A stretch of DNA of 7,488 nucleotides from Patescibacteria group bacterium UBA6263 (GCA_002441085.1 DJVF01000013.1:2031-9518), one strand, 5' to 3'; counted from the stretch's first letter, positions 1 to 7,089 are shown. A program made the numbers and translations. The notes: a model not told the origin generated them from the letters alone.

Positions 1-408
1 TTCTTCATTTAGATCAAACTTATCGAAATTTAAACATTCCATATCAGAGTTCCATCATAAAATAAATCATATAAGTTTATTTGTTCAGTTTTTTAATCTA
101 GCTAAATTTTCTATATATCATTTCTTTTCAGATCGATTGCTTCGTTCATTTTTTAATTCTTCATCAGGATAACATTCATGTAAATCATTATCATTTTCAC
201 ACAAAAGACATTTCTTAATGTTGTTTCTGGCTACTTCACTAAAAGAATAATATTTTTTTGAACATCATGAATTTTTACATTCATATCATTCATTTCGAGG
301 TTCTTCTCCAAAAACTTCTTTATATAATTTTATTTTCTCATCTAATATTAAATTTTTCTCATCTTTTATTATGTCAGTAGAGACTGATAAGTTATTATTT
401 TCATTCAT
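1..408 (-). CDS. Zinc-ribbon + GNAT-like acetyltransferase, N-terminal part (C-terminus beyond window)
   Basis: This gene is cut by the left edge of the window; 136 residues are visible, read with TGA as glycine. Residues 26-40 (IKLYKEVFGEEPRNE) resemble the first helix of GNAT acetyltransferases. Cysteines 44, 49, 67 and 70 form a C-x4-C-x17-C-x2-C zinc-ribbon-like knuckle inserted after that helix. Residues 111-119 (KLIGFILGW) resemble the GNAT central strand. The acetyl-CoA-binding loop would lie in the missing part, so the substrate cannot be inferred. Six of the seven visible glycines are TGA codons. The gene starts 28 bases after the hisS stop and is probably co-transcribed with it. The start is the ATG at 408; another in-frame start is not obvious, and no Shine-Dalgarno sequence precedes it. 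The zinc ribbon is well supported by the cysteine pattern. The GNAT assignment rests on weak similarity, and another zinc-binding protein is possible. Confidence 0.5.
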
Positions 409-436
409 CTTTAAAATATTAATTTATAAAAATTTA

Positions 437-1765
437 TTAAGCAATTTTTTGCTTTATTATTTCTGATAATTCTTGTATTTTTGTTGTAATAATTTCTTTA
501 GTCGATAAATCCCTAAGTAAAACTTCACAATTTTTTTCTTCTTTTCCTCCTGCAAATATTCCCAAAGGGATTCTCTTTTTATCTGCATAGGCAAATTGTT
601 TATTTATCTTTTCATCTTTTTGATATAGATCTACTCTTATTCAATTTTCTCTCAAAATAGTTGCTATTTCTTCTCTATATTTTCTAGCACTATCTTTTAA
701 ATTGAATATTATTACATCACTAAGTGGTTCAATTTTTGTTATCATGTTTTCATCACCAAGTCTATTTAGGAGTCTACTAAGACCTATAGATCCTCATACT
801 CATCAATATTCATTTCAATCATTTCATGTTTTTTCTCTTATATATTTTACTAGATTATCAAATCTTCATCATCCACATATACTTCCAAATTTTTCAGAAT
901 CTTTTATAAACATTTCAAATATAGTGCCACTATAATAGTCTAATCATCTAGCTATAAATGGATCAAATATTATATTCACTCAACTATCTTTCAATTCATC
1001 GTGAACAAATTTTATTTCTTCTATTGCTTTTGATATTTCTTCATTTTCAATATTTAATTCATCATTTAATTTAAAATCAAATAATGATATTAGTTCGTTA
1101 GCTTTATTTCATACAATTTCTTCTAGTATCTTATAAAAATCCTCTCTATCTATTTTGCGATAATCATCAAACAATCTAAGAATGTCTTGCCTTTTTCATT
1201 GATCAAAATCAAAATAATTAAATATTGAATCAAAAAGTTTTCTATTATTCATCTGTACTATGATATCTTTTTCTATTCACAGATACTTGAATATATCTTT
1301 CAAAGTACTGTACAAAACTTTTATTACTTCGACATCATAGCATATATTCGTATCTTTATCTATAACATCCACATCACATTGATAAAACTCTTTAAATCTT
1401 CATTTTTGTTGTCTTTCTCATCTCCAAACTTTTTGAATTTGGTATCTTTTAAATGGGAAATGCAAGGACTCTTCATTGTCTATTATGTATCTAGCAAGTG
1501 GTACAGTAAGATCAAAGTGTAGGGAACAATCTTTTAAATCATTTGCTCATTGTGCTAATCAATATAGACCATAAATTTGTTTTGAGACTTCGCTTGAGCT
1601 TTTTGATGTTAGTACCTCATTTCTCTCTACTGCTGGTGTTTCTATGTTTACATATCAATATTGTTGATAAGAGTTTTCTATTATCCTTTTTATTTTATCT
1701 TCTATTATCTGTTGCTCTGGCAGTCGTTCGGGAAATCAACTGACTTTTAGTGTTTCTTTTGCCAT
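437..1765 (-). CDS. hisS: Histidyl-tRNA synthetase
   Basis: Histidyl-tRNA synthetase charges tRNA-His with histidine in the cytoplasm using ATP. The protein has 442 residues, close to the usual 420-450. Class II motifs appear in order: LHFDLTVPLARY at about 82-93; motif 2 with its arginine at about 113-133 (VWRGERQQKGRF, then EFYQCDVDV); the HisRS-specific RGLDYYSGTIFE at 273-284; GGGRFDNL at 298-305; and motif 3 GGSIGLSRLL at 324-333. From about residue 350 the C-terminal anticodon-binding domain follows, with YADKKRIPLGIFAGG. The FDLTVP and EFYQCD forms resemble Bacteroidota and eukaryotic enzymes more than E. coli HisRS. I count 19 of 29 glycines encoded by TGA, many at invariant glycine positions, so this gene is the best proof of the altered code. 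It lies 26 bases downstream of the EamA-type gene and 28 bases upstream of the GNAT-like gene, probably in one operon. No Shine-Dalgarno sequence is visible. Confidence 0.97.
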
Positions 1766-1791
1766 TTATTCTTAGTTTAAAAATTAAAAAT

Positions 1792-2781
1792 CTATTTATT
1801 TTTTATTATTTGTTTTTGTTCAAAAAGTTTTTTTCTTCATAATAACGATGTAGCAAATTTTCTATCATTTAGATTAGTTTTTTTTGTTTCATATTTCAAA
1901 AATATTATTCATGCCAATATTACAATACCTCATAAGACAAACATACCAATATTTTTTGGTAGTTTAAAAGATATTCCCAAAAATATATTACTTGCTAATA
2001 TTGCAAATAAGAAAACAATAAAAGACTTTGAGGTATATATTATAGCAGTTTTGGATGCTCACAAAAATTTCAATCATAGATTATAAAATAACCAAGATAA
2101 TCATATTATAATACCAAGTATACTAAGCGGTATTAAAAATTTTAATTTAAAATCAAATCATCGAATTGGGACAAATCCAAACAAAAATAATCCTCATATC
2201 AGCATCTGTAATCAAGTTATTACAACCTCATTATACTTAGATATAATACTTGCTATAGACACAATACCTACTGCAAAACACAATCAAGATAGCATGGAAA
2301 ATAATTCTCAACTACTCAAACTTATATTTAAAAGAGAGGGATCAAAAAGTATCAAAAAAACTCATCATAATATTATTAGTAGACTAAATAAATTTTTAAA
2401 ACTAAATTTTTCTCATAAAAACAATATAGATAGTATAAATATAAATATTGGCTCAATTTGAACCAAAAATGATGTTTTGCTAGATCATATAAAATCTATA
2501 GCTTGATAAAGAAAAAAATATCATAGTGCAAATCAAAATAAAGAAGATATTAATAGTTTTCATATATCTTTTTTTTCTATTTTAAATGATAATACTCCCT
2601 TCAGGTTGATTAATAATAAAAATATACCTCATAATATGTTTACAAAAATTCACATCATATATGGTTTTATTCCATATCAAGCAAACATCTCAGATAAAAC
2701 ATAGAATGATCAAGCTAAAATTGCAGCTATAAGTGGTAATAAGTAAGTAAATTTTGTTTTAATAAAATGATAGTTATCCAT
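1792..2781 (-). CDS. EamA/DMT-superfamily membrane transporter
   Basis: This is a 329-residue, very hydrophobic protein with about ten predicted membrane segments in two repeated halves, the layout of EamA (drug/metabolite transporter) permeases in the inner membrane. The family signature is clear in the first half: LYQAIDFIGSSKTSFLVQIE, then P and a hydrophobic segment, then LGEKFSFKNLFSLLIILGG. The second half repeats it as GLKFLGASKTAIIYT followed by the last two helices. A basic cytoplasmic tail of about 30 residues ends the protein. The substrate cannot be read from sequence; family members move amino acids, nucleotide derivatives or other metabolites. About 22 glycines are TGA codons, so under the standard code the gene would look like debris. 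The ATG at 2781 is the first usable start because an in-frame TAA lies two codons upstream. It appears to be the first gene of the transporter-hisS-GNAT cluster. Confidence 0.88.
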
Positions 2782-2815
2782 AATTTATTTTAACATATAA
2801 ATCATAAATTTAATA

Positions 2816-2825
2816 TTCGCGCGAA
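2816..2825. promoter_or_regulatory. 10-bp GC-core palindrome upstream of the EamA gene
   Basis: TTCGCGCGAA is a perfect palindrome about 35 bases upstream of the EamA ATG. Its CGCGCG core stands out in a region with very few G or C bases. Its position fits an operator or other protein-binding site, but only one copy is present and no regulator is identified. Chance cannot be excluded. Confidence 0.3.
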
Positions 2826-2846
2826 AGTATTGCCCTTATAAATTTT

Positions 2847-2867
2847 CAAAAAAAGAAAAAAACTGAC
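2847..2867. repeat. 21-base direct repeat, copy 1
   Basis: This sequence (C, seven A, G, seven A, then CTGAC) is identical to 3936-3956. In copy 2 it forms one arm and the minus-strand T-tail of a hairpin terminator. Here the partner arm is missing, so it may be the remains of a terminator. Much of it is A-tract, which raises the chance of coincidence. Confidence 0.5.
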
Positions 2868-3012
2868 TAAATATAGAAAATTTTTTTAACTCAAAAAAAT
2901 AAACTATTTCAATAATATTAGAAAAAATATATGAAAATTACTTTTATTTATGGAAAATATATAAAAGATATAATAATATAGATAAAGGCTTGTCTTTTGT
3001 TATCATCAATAT

Positions 3013-3030
3013 ACTTTATTAAGATAAAGT
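3013..3030. promoter_or_regulatory. Operator-like palindrome, distal copy
   Basis: ACTTTATTAAGATAAAGT is an 18-bp near-palindrome with one mismatched base pair, matching the perfect copy at 3077-3094 in 16 of 18 positions. Both copies are preceded by ATCAAT and followed by (T)GC, so the repeated unit extends beyond the palindrome. The two centres are 64 bases apart, about six helical turns. Both lie upstream of the TrpR-like gene, as expected for an autoregulatory operator pair. Confidence 0.5.
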
Positions 3031-3076
3031 GCTTTCTTGTAGTAAAGTAAATATATATTTCTTAGTCAAAATCAAT

Positions 3077-3094
3077 ACTTTATTTAAATAAAGT
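3077..3094. promoter_or_regulatory. Operator-like palindrome, proximal copy
   Basis: ACTTTATTTAAATAAAGT is a perfect 18-bp palindrome 55 bases upstream of the TrpR-like ATG. It is directly followed by TTGCAA (3095-3100), a possible -35 element, though no well-spaced -10 is convincing. It resembles the E. coli trp operator in length, in its ACT...AGT ends and in its central TTAA, but the internal spacing differs, so the likeness is only suggestive. Confidence 0.55.
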
Positions 3095-3149
3095 TGCAAA
3101 AGGTTACATAATAGTTAAATTTCTTTAAATTTATAACTAAATAGTAACT

Positions 3150-3467
3150 ATGATTGTAAAAAATTTAAAAAAGATTTCTGATGATCTACAAAATGCACTT
3201 TTACAAATACACACAAAAGAAGATATGTTTAATTTTTTAAGAGATTTACTTACTGAAGATGAGATTATAGAGTTCTCACAGAGACTAGATATAGCTCAAA
3301 AATTATATTATAATATATCATATAAAAAGATTGAGAAAGAAACATGATCATCTTCTACTACAATAGCTAGAGTAGCAAAATTTTTAAAGGGTAAATTTTG
3401 AGGTTATAGGAAGATTTTTGAAAAAGACGGTTATTTAGTTACAAAAAAAGACAAAACCAATAAATAA
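3150..3467 (+). CDS. TrpR-related (YerC/YecD family) DNA-binding regulator
   Basis: This is a 105-residue all-helical protein of the TrpR/YerC-YecD family of small helix-turn-helix repressors. Residues 26-50 (MFNFLRDLLTEDEIIEFSQR and the next residues) match the first conserved block. The helix-turn-helix follows as YKKIEKETGSSSTTIARVAK, and the family's FGGYRKIFEK motif lies near the C-terminus. Two in-frame TGAs (3345-3347 and 3399-3401) fall exactly at the conserved glycines of ETGxSxxTI and FGGY; the standard code would truncate the protein inside its DNA-binding helix. Other glycines here use GGT. The length is typical of YerC (about 100 residues). The effector is unknown; in this family tryptophan binding is not assured outside true TrpR. 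Two palindromes upstream suggest autoregulation. No Shine-Dalgarno sequence precedes the ATG, and it has no same-strand neighbour. Confidence 0.92.
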
Positions 3468-3481
3468 TAAATTTTGTCTTT
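3447..3481 (+). terminator. Possible terminator hairpin overlapping the 3' end of the TrpR-like gene
   Basis: AAAGACAAAA (3447-3456) pairs perfectly with TTTTGTCTTT (3472-3481) around a 15-base loop. The left arm lies inside the last codons and the stop codon is in the loop. The stem is AT-rich and there is no long T-run after it, so it is a weak terminator candidate and may instead protect the mRNA end. Confidence 0.35.
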
Positions 3482-3486
3482 ATTAG

Positions 3487-3543
3487 AGTTATATAACTTC
3501 CGATTTGATTAATTGTCCGATGCAATTTTCTAAATCTAGATTT
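3487..3543. repeat. Two 12-bp palindromes in the convergent intergenic gap
   Basis: AGTTATATAACT (3487-3498) and AAATCTAGATTT (3532-3543) are both perfect palindromes between the converging TrpR-like gene and the small minus-strand gene. They are unrelated to each other and to the 18-bp palindromes. AT-rich palindromes of this length can arise by chance, so no role is assigned. Confidence 0.3.
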
Positions 3544-3586
3544 GCTACTTTTTTTGTCTTTTTAAAAATAAAAAGTTAACCTATTG

Positions 3587-3895
3587 CTAAGGCTTCTTAA
3601 TTTTTTTAAAAACTTCCTGCCACTCTTTCTCGCTTTTTTTATATGTTGGCATAGCTAGACCTTCCAATAATCTACTGGTTTTTTTATCTATCTTTATATT
3701 TTTGAATATTATATCATAATACAATTCATCATACAATTCGCTAAAAAATTTATTAATCTCTTCAATATTTTTGGTTTTTTCTATCTTATCTTTCATAATA
3801 TCTTTTATCAAATTAGAAAGATCTTTATTGGACTGATTTTTTATCATATCCAATACTTCTTGTCTATCTGCTTTTATTTCTATATTTTCAGGCAT
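3587..3895 (-). CDS. Small protein of unknown function, 102 residues
   Basis: I do not recognise this protein. It is predicted to be mostly helical, soluble and highly charged, with many Lys, Glu and Asp, and has no signal peptide or membrane segment from the chosen start. It ends in a basic KKIKKP. It has a single glycine (GGT) and no TGA, so it reads the same under either code. I chose the ATG at 3895. An open frame continues to an ATG at 3958, which would add a hydrophobic 21-residue leader, but that start lies inside the terminator stem and upstream of a good TATAAT promoter. The gene is therefore probably a single transcription unit separated from the kinase-like gene by the terminator at 3945-3974. 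Coding status is likely, not certain. Confidence 0.6.
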   Translation of the reverse strand: MPENIEIKADRQEVLDMIKNQSNKDLSNLIKDIMKDKIEKTKNIEEINKFFSELYDELYYDIIFKNIKIDKKTSRLLEGLAMPTYKKSEKEWQEVFKKIKKP

Positions 3896-3904
3896 ATTTT
3901 TATT

Positions 3905-3934
3905 ATTATAAAATAACGCCCACACAATAAACAA
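3905..3934 (-). promoter_or_regulatory. Promoter for the 102-residue gene; possibly leaderless mRNA
   Basis: On the minus strand there is a perfect -10, TATAAT (3905-3910), with TTGTTT (3929-3934) as a -35 at an 18-base spacing. The usual start point six to seven bases after the -10 would be about 3898-3899, only three or four bases before the ATG at 3895. The transcript would then have almost no leader, in line with the absence of a Shine-Dalgarno sequence. The promoter lies just downstream of the preceding gene's terminator. Confidence 0.55.
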
Positions 3935-3935
3935 A

Positions 3936-3956
3936 CAAAAAAAGAAAAAAACTGAC
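3936..3956. repeat. 21-base direct repeat, copy 2
   Basis: This copy is identical over 21 bases to 2847-2867. Here its CTGAC end pairs with GTCAG at 3961-3965, and its A-tracts supply the T-rich tail for minus-strand transcripts. Confidence 0.5.
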
Positions 3957-3974
3957 AAAAGTCAGAATTTTTTT
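3945..3974 (-). terminator. Intrinsic terminator for the kinase-like operon, possibly bidirectional
   Basis: CTGAC (3952-3956) and GTCAG (3961-3965) form a 5-bp stem around a 4-base loop. On the minus strand it is followed by seven T, then C and seven more T. On the plus strand the stem is followed by AA and seven T, so it could stop transcription both ways. It lies 39 bases past the stop of the 4004-5800 gene and is the natural end of that operon. Confidence 0.7.
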
Positions 3975-4003
3975 AAGATAATTTTTCTTTCCCAGAAACA
4001 CAA

Positions 4004-5800
4004 TTATTTTATTTTATCCAATATGGAAATTTTTGTGTTTGATGGATTGAGTTTTATATAAAAATCGTATATGCTTCATTTACATATCAAAGGTAATTTG
4101 GAATTCATCTCTTTTTTAATCAATCATATCAATGGTATTACAATTTTACCAAGCATTTCATTTTTATTTTTGCTATAGCTAGATATTGGCAAATCTTTGT
4201 TTGATATATCATTACCTAGGTTTTTTATTAGTATTTTTAATATTTCTATTGTAGCTGATTGAGAGTGCAGATCATCTGAAGTAACTTTTTTACCGTTTAT
4301 AAATATCCTATTATCTACTATATCAAGTAGCAATCATTCATTACATTTTTTTATACATTCTTCATGATTTCAAACAAAACTTCATCAGTTTATGTTTTGT
4401 GTTATACAACTAGAGTGATTCAAAAATTTTGAAAATATTCATTTTTCAATATCTTGGTCAAATCTCAATCATTCATATTCTCATCCATCTAATCGACTAG
4501 CGTATATTATATCCATAGCATTAAAATCTTTTTTTGTATGTTCTATTGCTTCAAAAAGAGTTTTTCTAAATCCTTCAGAAGGCATTACAAAGCATATAGA
4601 TCCTCACATTACCGTAGTATCATTTGGAAATACAGATATCATATTTCTATTCATTATCATATTCCCCAAAAATTTATTCAAAAAAGACATTAGACTGTCG
4701 GAGTTTTCTCTTGTGATATGGTTGCCGTATCTAGTTTTATCTAGAGAGTCTAGAAACAATCTCATATCACGATCACTATATCATTTTGAATAAAGATTAT
4801 ACATAAAATATAATATTTCCAGGCTAACTATTCACATCATTTTGCCAAATGTTTGAGGGATTTCCTGCTTACTTCCATCCAAAAAATTATTATAAAATTT
4901 TGGTTTTTTGATTGGTAATAAATTATCAAAGGATCCTTTAAAAATCTTTTTAAAATCTTTTATAATATCATCATATATATTCATATTAACCTGGTTTCAT
5001 ACCATGATTTGTTCAAACAACACTGGTTTGCCTGTGTATATTATTCATCGATCTACTGGAAAATATGGTACCTCTCTCAATCATCAAAATATTTCATCTA
5101 ATCTATATCCGAAACGTTTATATTCAGTATCTATTTTATTAATATTCCCGAAAGCAGAATTATCTTCGGTAAAGGATATTATAGGATAATAAGAGTTAAA
5201 TAGTGAAGAAACTTTTCTTGTAAAAAAAGTCTTACCCTGTGTCTCCAGATCAACTTCAAAAGACTCAAATAATATTTCTCTGATTCATAGATATGTATTG
5301 TTTATTACTTCATTTACTGGGATTTCATTCATTCTATTTATTTTGTCCTGATCTATTTTATTTCAAAGTCTGTTCAATAACATTACTATAGCCGTAGACA
5401 CCAGCGTATCAAATCACAATCATCTACCTCTTCCGAGTTCAGATAAAATATTTATATCATATCATCAATGATGTTTAATCAGCTTTATATATTTATCATT
5501 TATGATATCTCTTATATTATAAAAATAAGGGGCATATTCTAATGCGTTGGTTTCTATAAATAAATTTTCATTATTGTCTCGATAAGAAATTTTATTTATC
5601 TTTATTTTATCACTATTATTTTTTGTAAGTCATACATAAAAACGTAAAGGAATTTTTTGTTTTATACTCAAACCACTATAGTGTGGAAATAAGTCATCAC
5701 ATCGATTGACTACCAAAGGAAGAGAAACAACTATCTGATTTATTCAAAAAAATTTTCCATAAACGTCAGCAAAATTTTCAATCAATCTTTTTGAATTCAT
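4004..5800 (-). CDS. GHMP-kinase-like protein with C-terminal winged-helix-like domain
   Basis: This 598-residue protein, read with TGA=Gly, is not a family I can name with certainty. Several features recall GHMP small-molecule kinases: an N-terminal strand and turn (SLPLVVNRCDDLFPHYSG, about 26-43), a glycine-rich loop (ELGRGRGLGFDTLVSTA, about 121-137) at the place of the usual P-x3-GLGSS loop but lacking its serines, and RLDEIFGGL (233-241), like the DQ-x-x-x-FGG segment of sugar and heptose kinases. It is much longer than typical GHMP kinases (300-400 residues). Residues about 490-585 follow the order of an OmpR/PhoB winged helix: strands DIVDNRIFINGKKV, helix TIEILKILIKN, turn GNDISNKDL, a long helix after KNEMLGKIV, and a final wing, LICKGSIYDFYIKL. 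It starts 22 bases after the PLP-enzyme gene and is surely co-transcribed with it. The kinase role is inferred; replaced loop serines may mean altered or lost catalysis. Confidence 0.5.
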
Positions 5801-5822
5801 TTTGAAAAATATAGATCTAAAA

Positions 5823-6923
5823 TTAATTTTCGATACCTTTTCCGGTAGAAACAATTATTATTTTTGAATTAAAATCTATATCGGGCTTTTCCTTTGATAA
5901 AAATGTAGCAAAGGCTGGTACAGCAGAGTTCTCAACTTTAAATCCTATTCATTCCAAGATTTCTCTTGTCTTTATTATTTCTTCATTATCTACTTCTGTA
6001 TAAATATTTCATTCCTCAGAGAAAATTTTATATAGTATAGGTAATACTGCAGTAAACGGCGTCGTTAACTTTTCAGCATGACTATTTTCTCTATAATTAT
6101 CTATTTGATATTCATCTGTTCCATATTTTATAGCATATTTAAGTGGATGTTCATCTTTTGGTCATACTCATATTATCTTGGTTTTCATACCAAGTTCTTT
6201 TATACCAAGCCATAATCAAATCAATATATCTCCACTTCAGGAAGGTACAATTAGATATTCAGGATTTTCTTCTTTTATTTCATAAAACAACTCCTTGTAT
6301 GCATTTATACTTATTGGTTCAAAACTATTGGTTACTGCCCATATTTTTTCCCATGTTTTTCATCTCTCATATTGATCGTATTCAGCTACAATTTGTTGAA
6401 AATCTCTAGGTCTAAGTATACCATTATACCTTGCTCAGTCTATTGTAATTACTTGTCATCGCTCTTTGAGAGTTTCTTTCCTATCATCAGATACCCATGG
6501 GAATACTAGACTAGTATAGTCTATTCATGCTCTAGAGCAGTATCTACTTAAACTATATCAGGCATTTCAAGCTGTTAGGCATACTATTTTGTCTACATTA
6601 TTTTCTATAGCGACATTGACTATATATTCACTTCTTCTATCCTTATGTGTTCAGTATGGATTATAGCTCTCATCTTTTACTCTAAGATCTTTCAATCACA
6701 AGATTTTAGATAAATATTTATTTTCTATTAAAGGACTATTTTTAGCTCAATAAGAAATATATTCTTTTTGAAAAGGGGCAAGGCTTTTGTATCCTTCGAC
6801 TTTATATCATCACTCCAATATTAGATTAGAAAATTTTGGATCATTAGATTCAGGATTATTAAAAAAATTTAAAGCAAATGGGAATTCTTTTCAAGTTTTT
6901 ACACATTTCAAGTTCATCGTCAT
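5823..6923 (-). CDS. Threonine-synthase-like PLP-dependent enzyme (fold type II)
   Basis: This 366-residue cytoplasmic enzyme belongs to the tryptophan-synthase-beta/threonine-synthase PLP superfamily. The Schiff-base lysine is Lys94 in NPYGTHKDRR; TAGNAGYS (117-124) is the substrate-binding SGN-type loop; VPSGSGDILIG (226-236) is the glycine-rich phosphate-cradle loop; and STGKG (359-363) near the C-terminus resembles the family's TGHG. The overall order, including NSPLIE (62-67) and VTNSFEPISINAYKELFYEI, is closest to threonine synthase, which makes threonine from phosphohomoserine. The HK before DR and the PLP loop variants are unusual, so the substrate is uncertain. Many family glycines are TGA. 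I chose ATG 6923; ATG 6917 is equally possible, and an upstream frame without ATG extends further. It heads a two-gene operon with the GHMP-kinase-like gene, which could supply a phosphorylated substrate; that link is inference. Confidence 0.85.
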
Positions 6924-7027
6924 AGTGATATTTTCCAAAAATAAAAAAATACAAAAACCATCATTAGATTTGGTCTTTGTACTTACCAAGGGTCATATTT
7001 TTTATATACTTATATAAAAGTATCACC
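6924..7027 (-). promoter_or_regulatory. About 100-base 5' leader of the PLP-enzyme operon
   Basis: From the likely start point near 7027 to the ATG at 6923 the mRNA has a leader of about 100 bases, long for this gene-dense window. It can form small hairpins (ATACTT with AAGTAT; TTGGT with ACCAA) and contains an 11-codon minus-strand reading frame at 6964-6996 (MTLGKYKDQI). It matches no riboswitch or T-box that I recognise. A regulatory role is possible but unproven. Confidence 0.3.
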
Positions 7028-7033
7028 AATTCC

Positions 7034-7061
7034 AATATAAACAAAAAATTTCTATAGTCAA
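7034..7061 (-). promoter_or_regulatory. Promoter of the PLP-enzyme/kinase-like operon
   Basis: On the minus strand, TTGACT (7056-7061) and TATATT (7034-7039) are spaced by 16 bases, a near-consensus housekeeping-sigma promoter. It points toward the PLP-enzyme gene. It is back-to-back with the plus-strand promoter at 7090-7117, and the two -35 boxes form an 8-base inverted repeat. Confidence 0.6.
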
Positions 7062-7089
7062 TACTATTTTTTTATTGTAAATATAAATA

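Larger units (their letters stand above)
2782..3149. other. Divergent intergenic region, 368 bases
   Basis: This region separates the minus-strand EamA/hisS cluster from the plus-strand TrpR-like gene, so it should hold both promoters. It is extremely AT-rich and contains no convincing gene under code 25. It holds a 10-bp GC-rich palindrome at 2816-2825, one copy of a 21-base repeat at 2847-2867, and two 18-bp palindromes at 3013-3030 and 3077-3094. I could not find a promoter with a normally spaced -35 and -10 for either gene that stands out from the AT-rich background. Confidence 0.6.

Noticed and set aside
702..935. Plus-strand open frame opposite hisS
   Set aside because: It is a shadow of the hisS minus-strand frame and has no recognisable content or start signal.
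1543..1743. Plus-strand hydrophobic open frame opposite the hisS 5' end
   Set aside because: It lies wholly within hisS on the other strand; the leucine-rich look comes from the complement of the AT-rich codons.
2931..2981. 16-codon plus-strand frame MKITFIYGKYIKDIII as a leader peptide
   Set aside because: Short AT-rich frames like this are expected by chance, and it is not linked to a hairpin or terminator before the TrpR-like gene.
3150..3347. A 65-residue protein ending at the TGA at 3345
   Set aside because: The frame continues through two TGAs at conserved glycines into the rest of the TrpR-like family domain, so the TGA is sense.
3587..3958. Longer start at 3958 adding a hydrophobic leader to the 102-residue protein
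   Set aside because: That ATG lies in the terminator hairpin and upstream of a TATAAT promoter; the hydrophobic run is translated from the T-tail.
4124..4333. A separate 69-residue minus-strand protein
   Set aside because: It is only the TGA-free part of the 4004-5800 gene; frame and domain continue on both sides.
4908..5189. Plus-strand open frame opposite the kinase-like gene
   Set aside because: The 598-codon minus-strand frame explains the region; the plus frame has no motif or promoter.
6143..6409. Plus-strand open frame opposite the PLP-enzyme gene
   Set aside because: The opposite strand encodes strong PLP-enzyme motifs here.
437..6923. TGA read as tryptophan (code 4) or selenocysteine
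   Set aside because: TGA falls on glycine columns of HisRS, TrpR-like and PLP-enzyme motifs, is far too frequent for selenocysteine, and TGG is used for Trp.
6964..6996. Attenuator leader peptide MTLGKYKDQI
   Set aside because: It has no run of regulatory amino acids and no terminator/antiterminator pair was seen; kept only as a note on the leader.
6787..7017. Plus-strand open frame across the PLP gene start and leader
   Set aside because: It overlaps the N-terminus of the PLP enzyme and its leader, with no promoter or family match.
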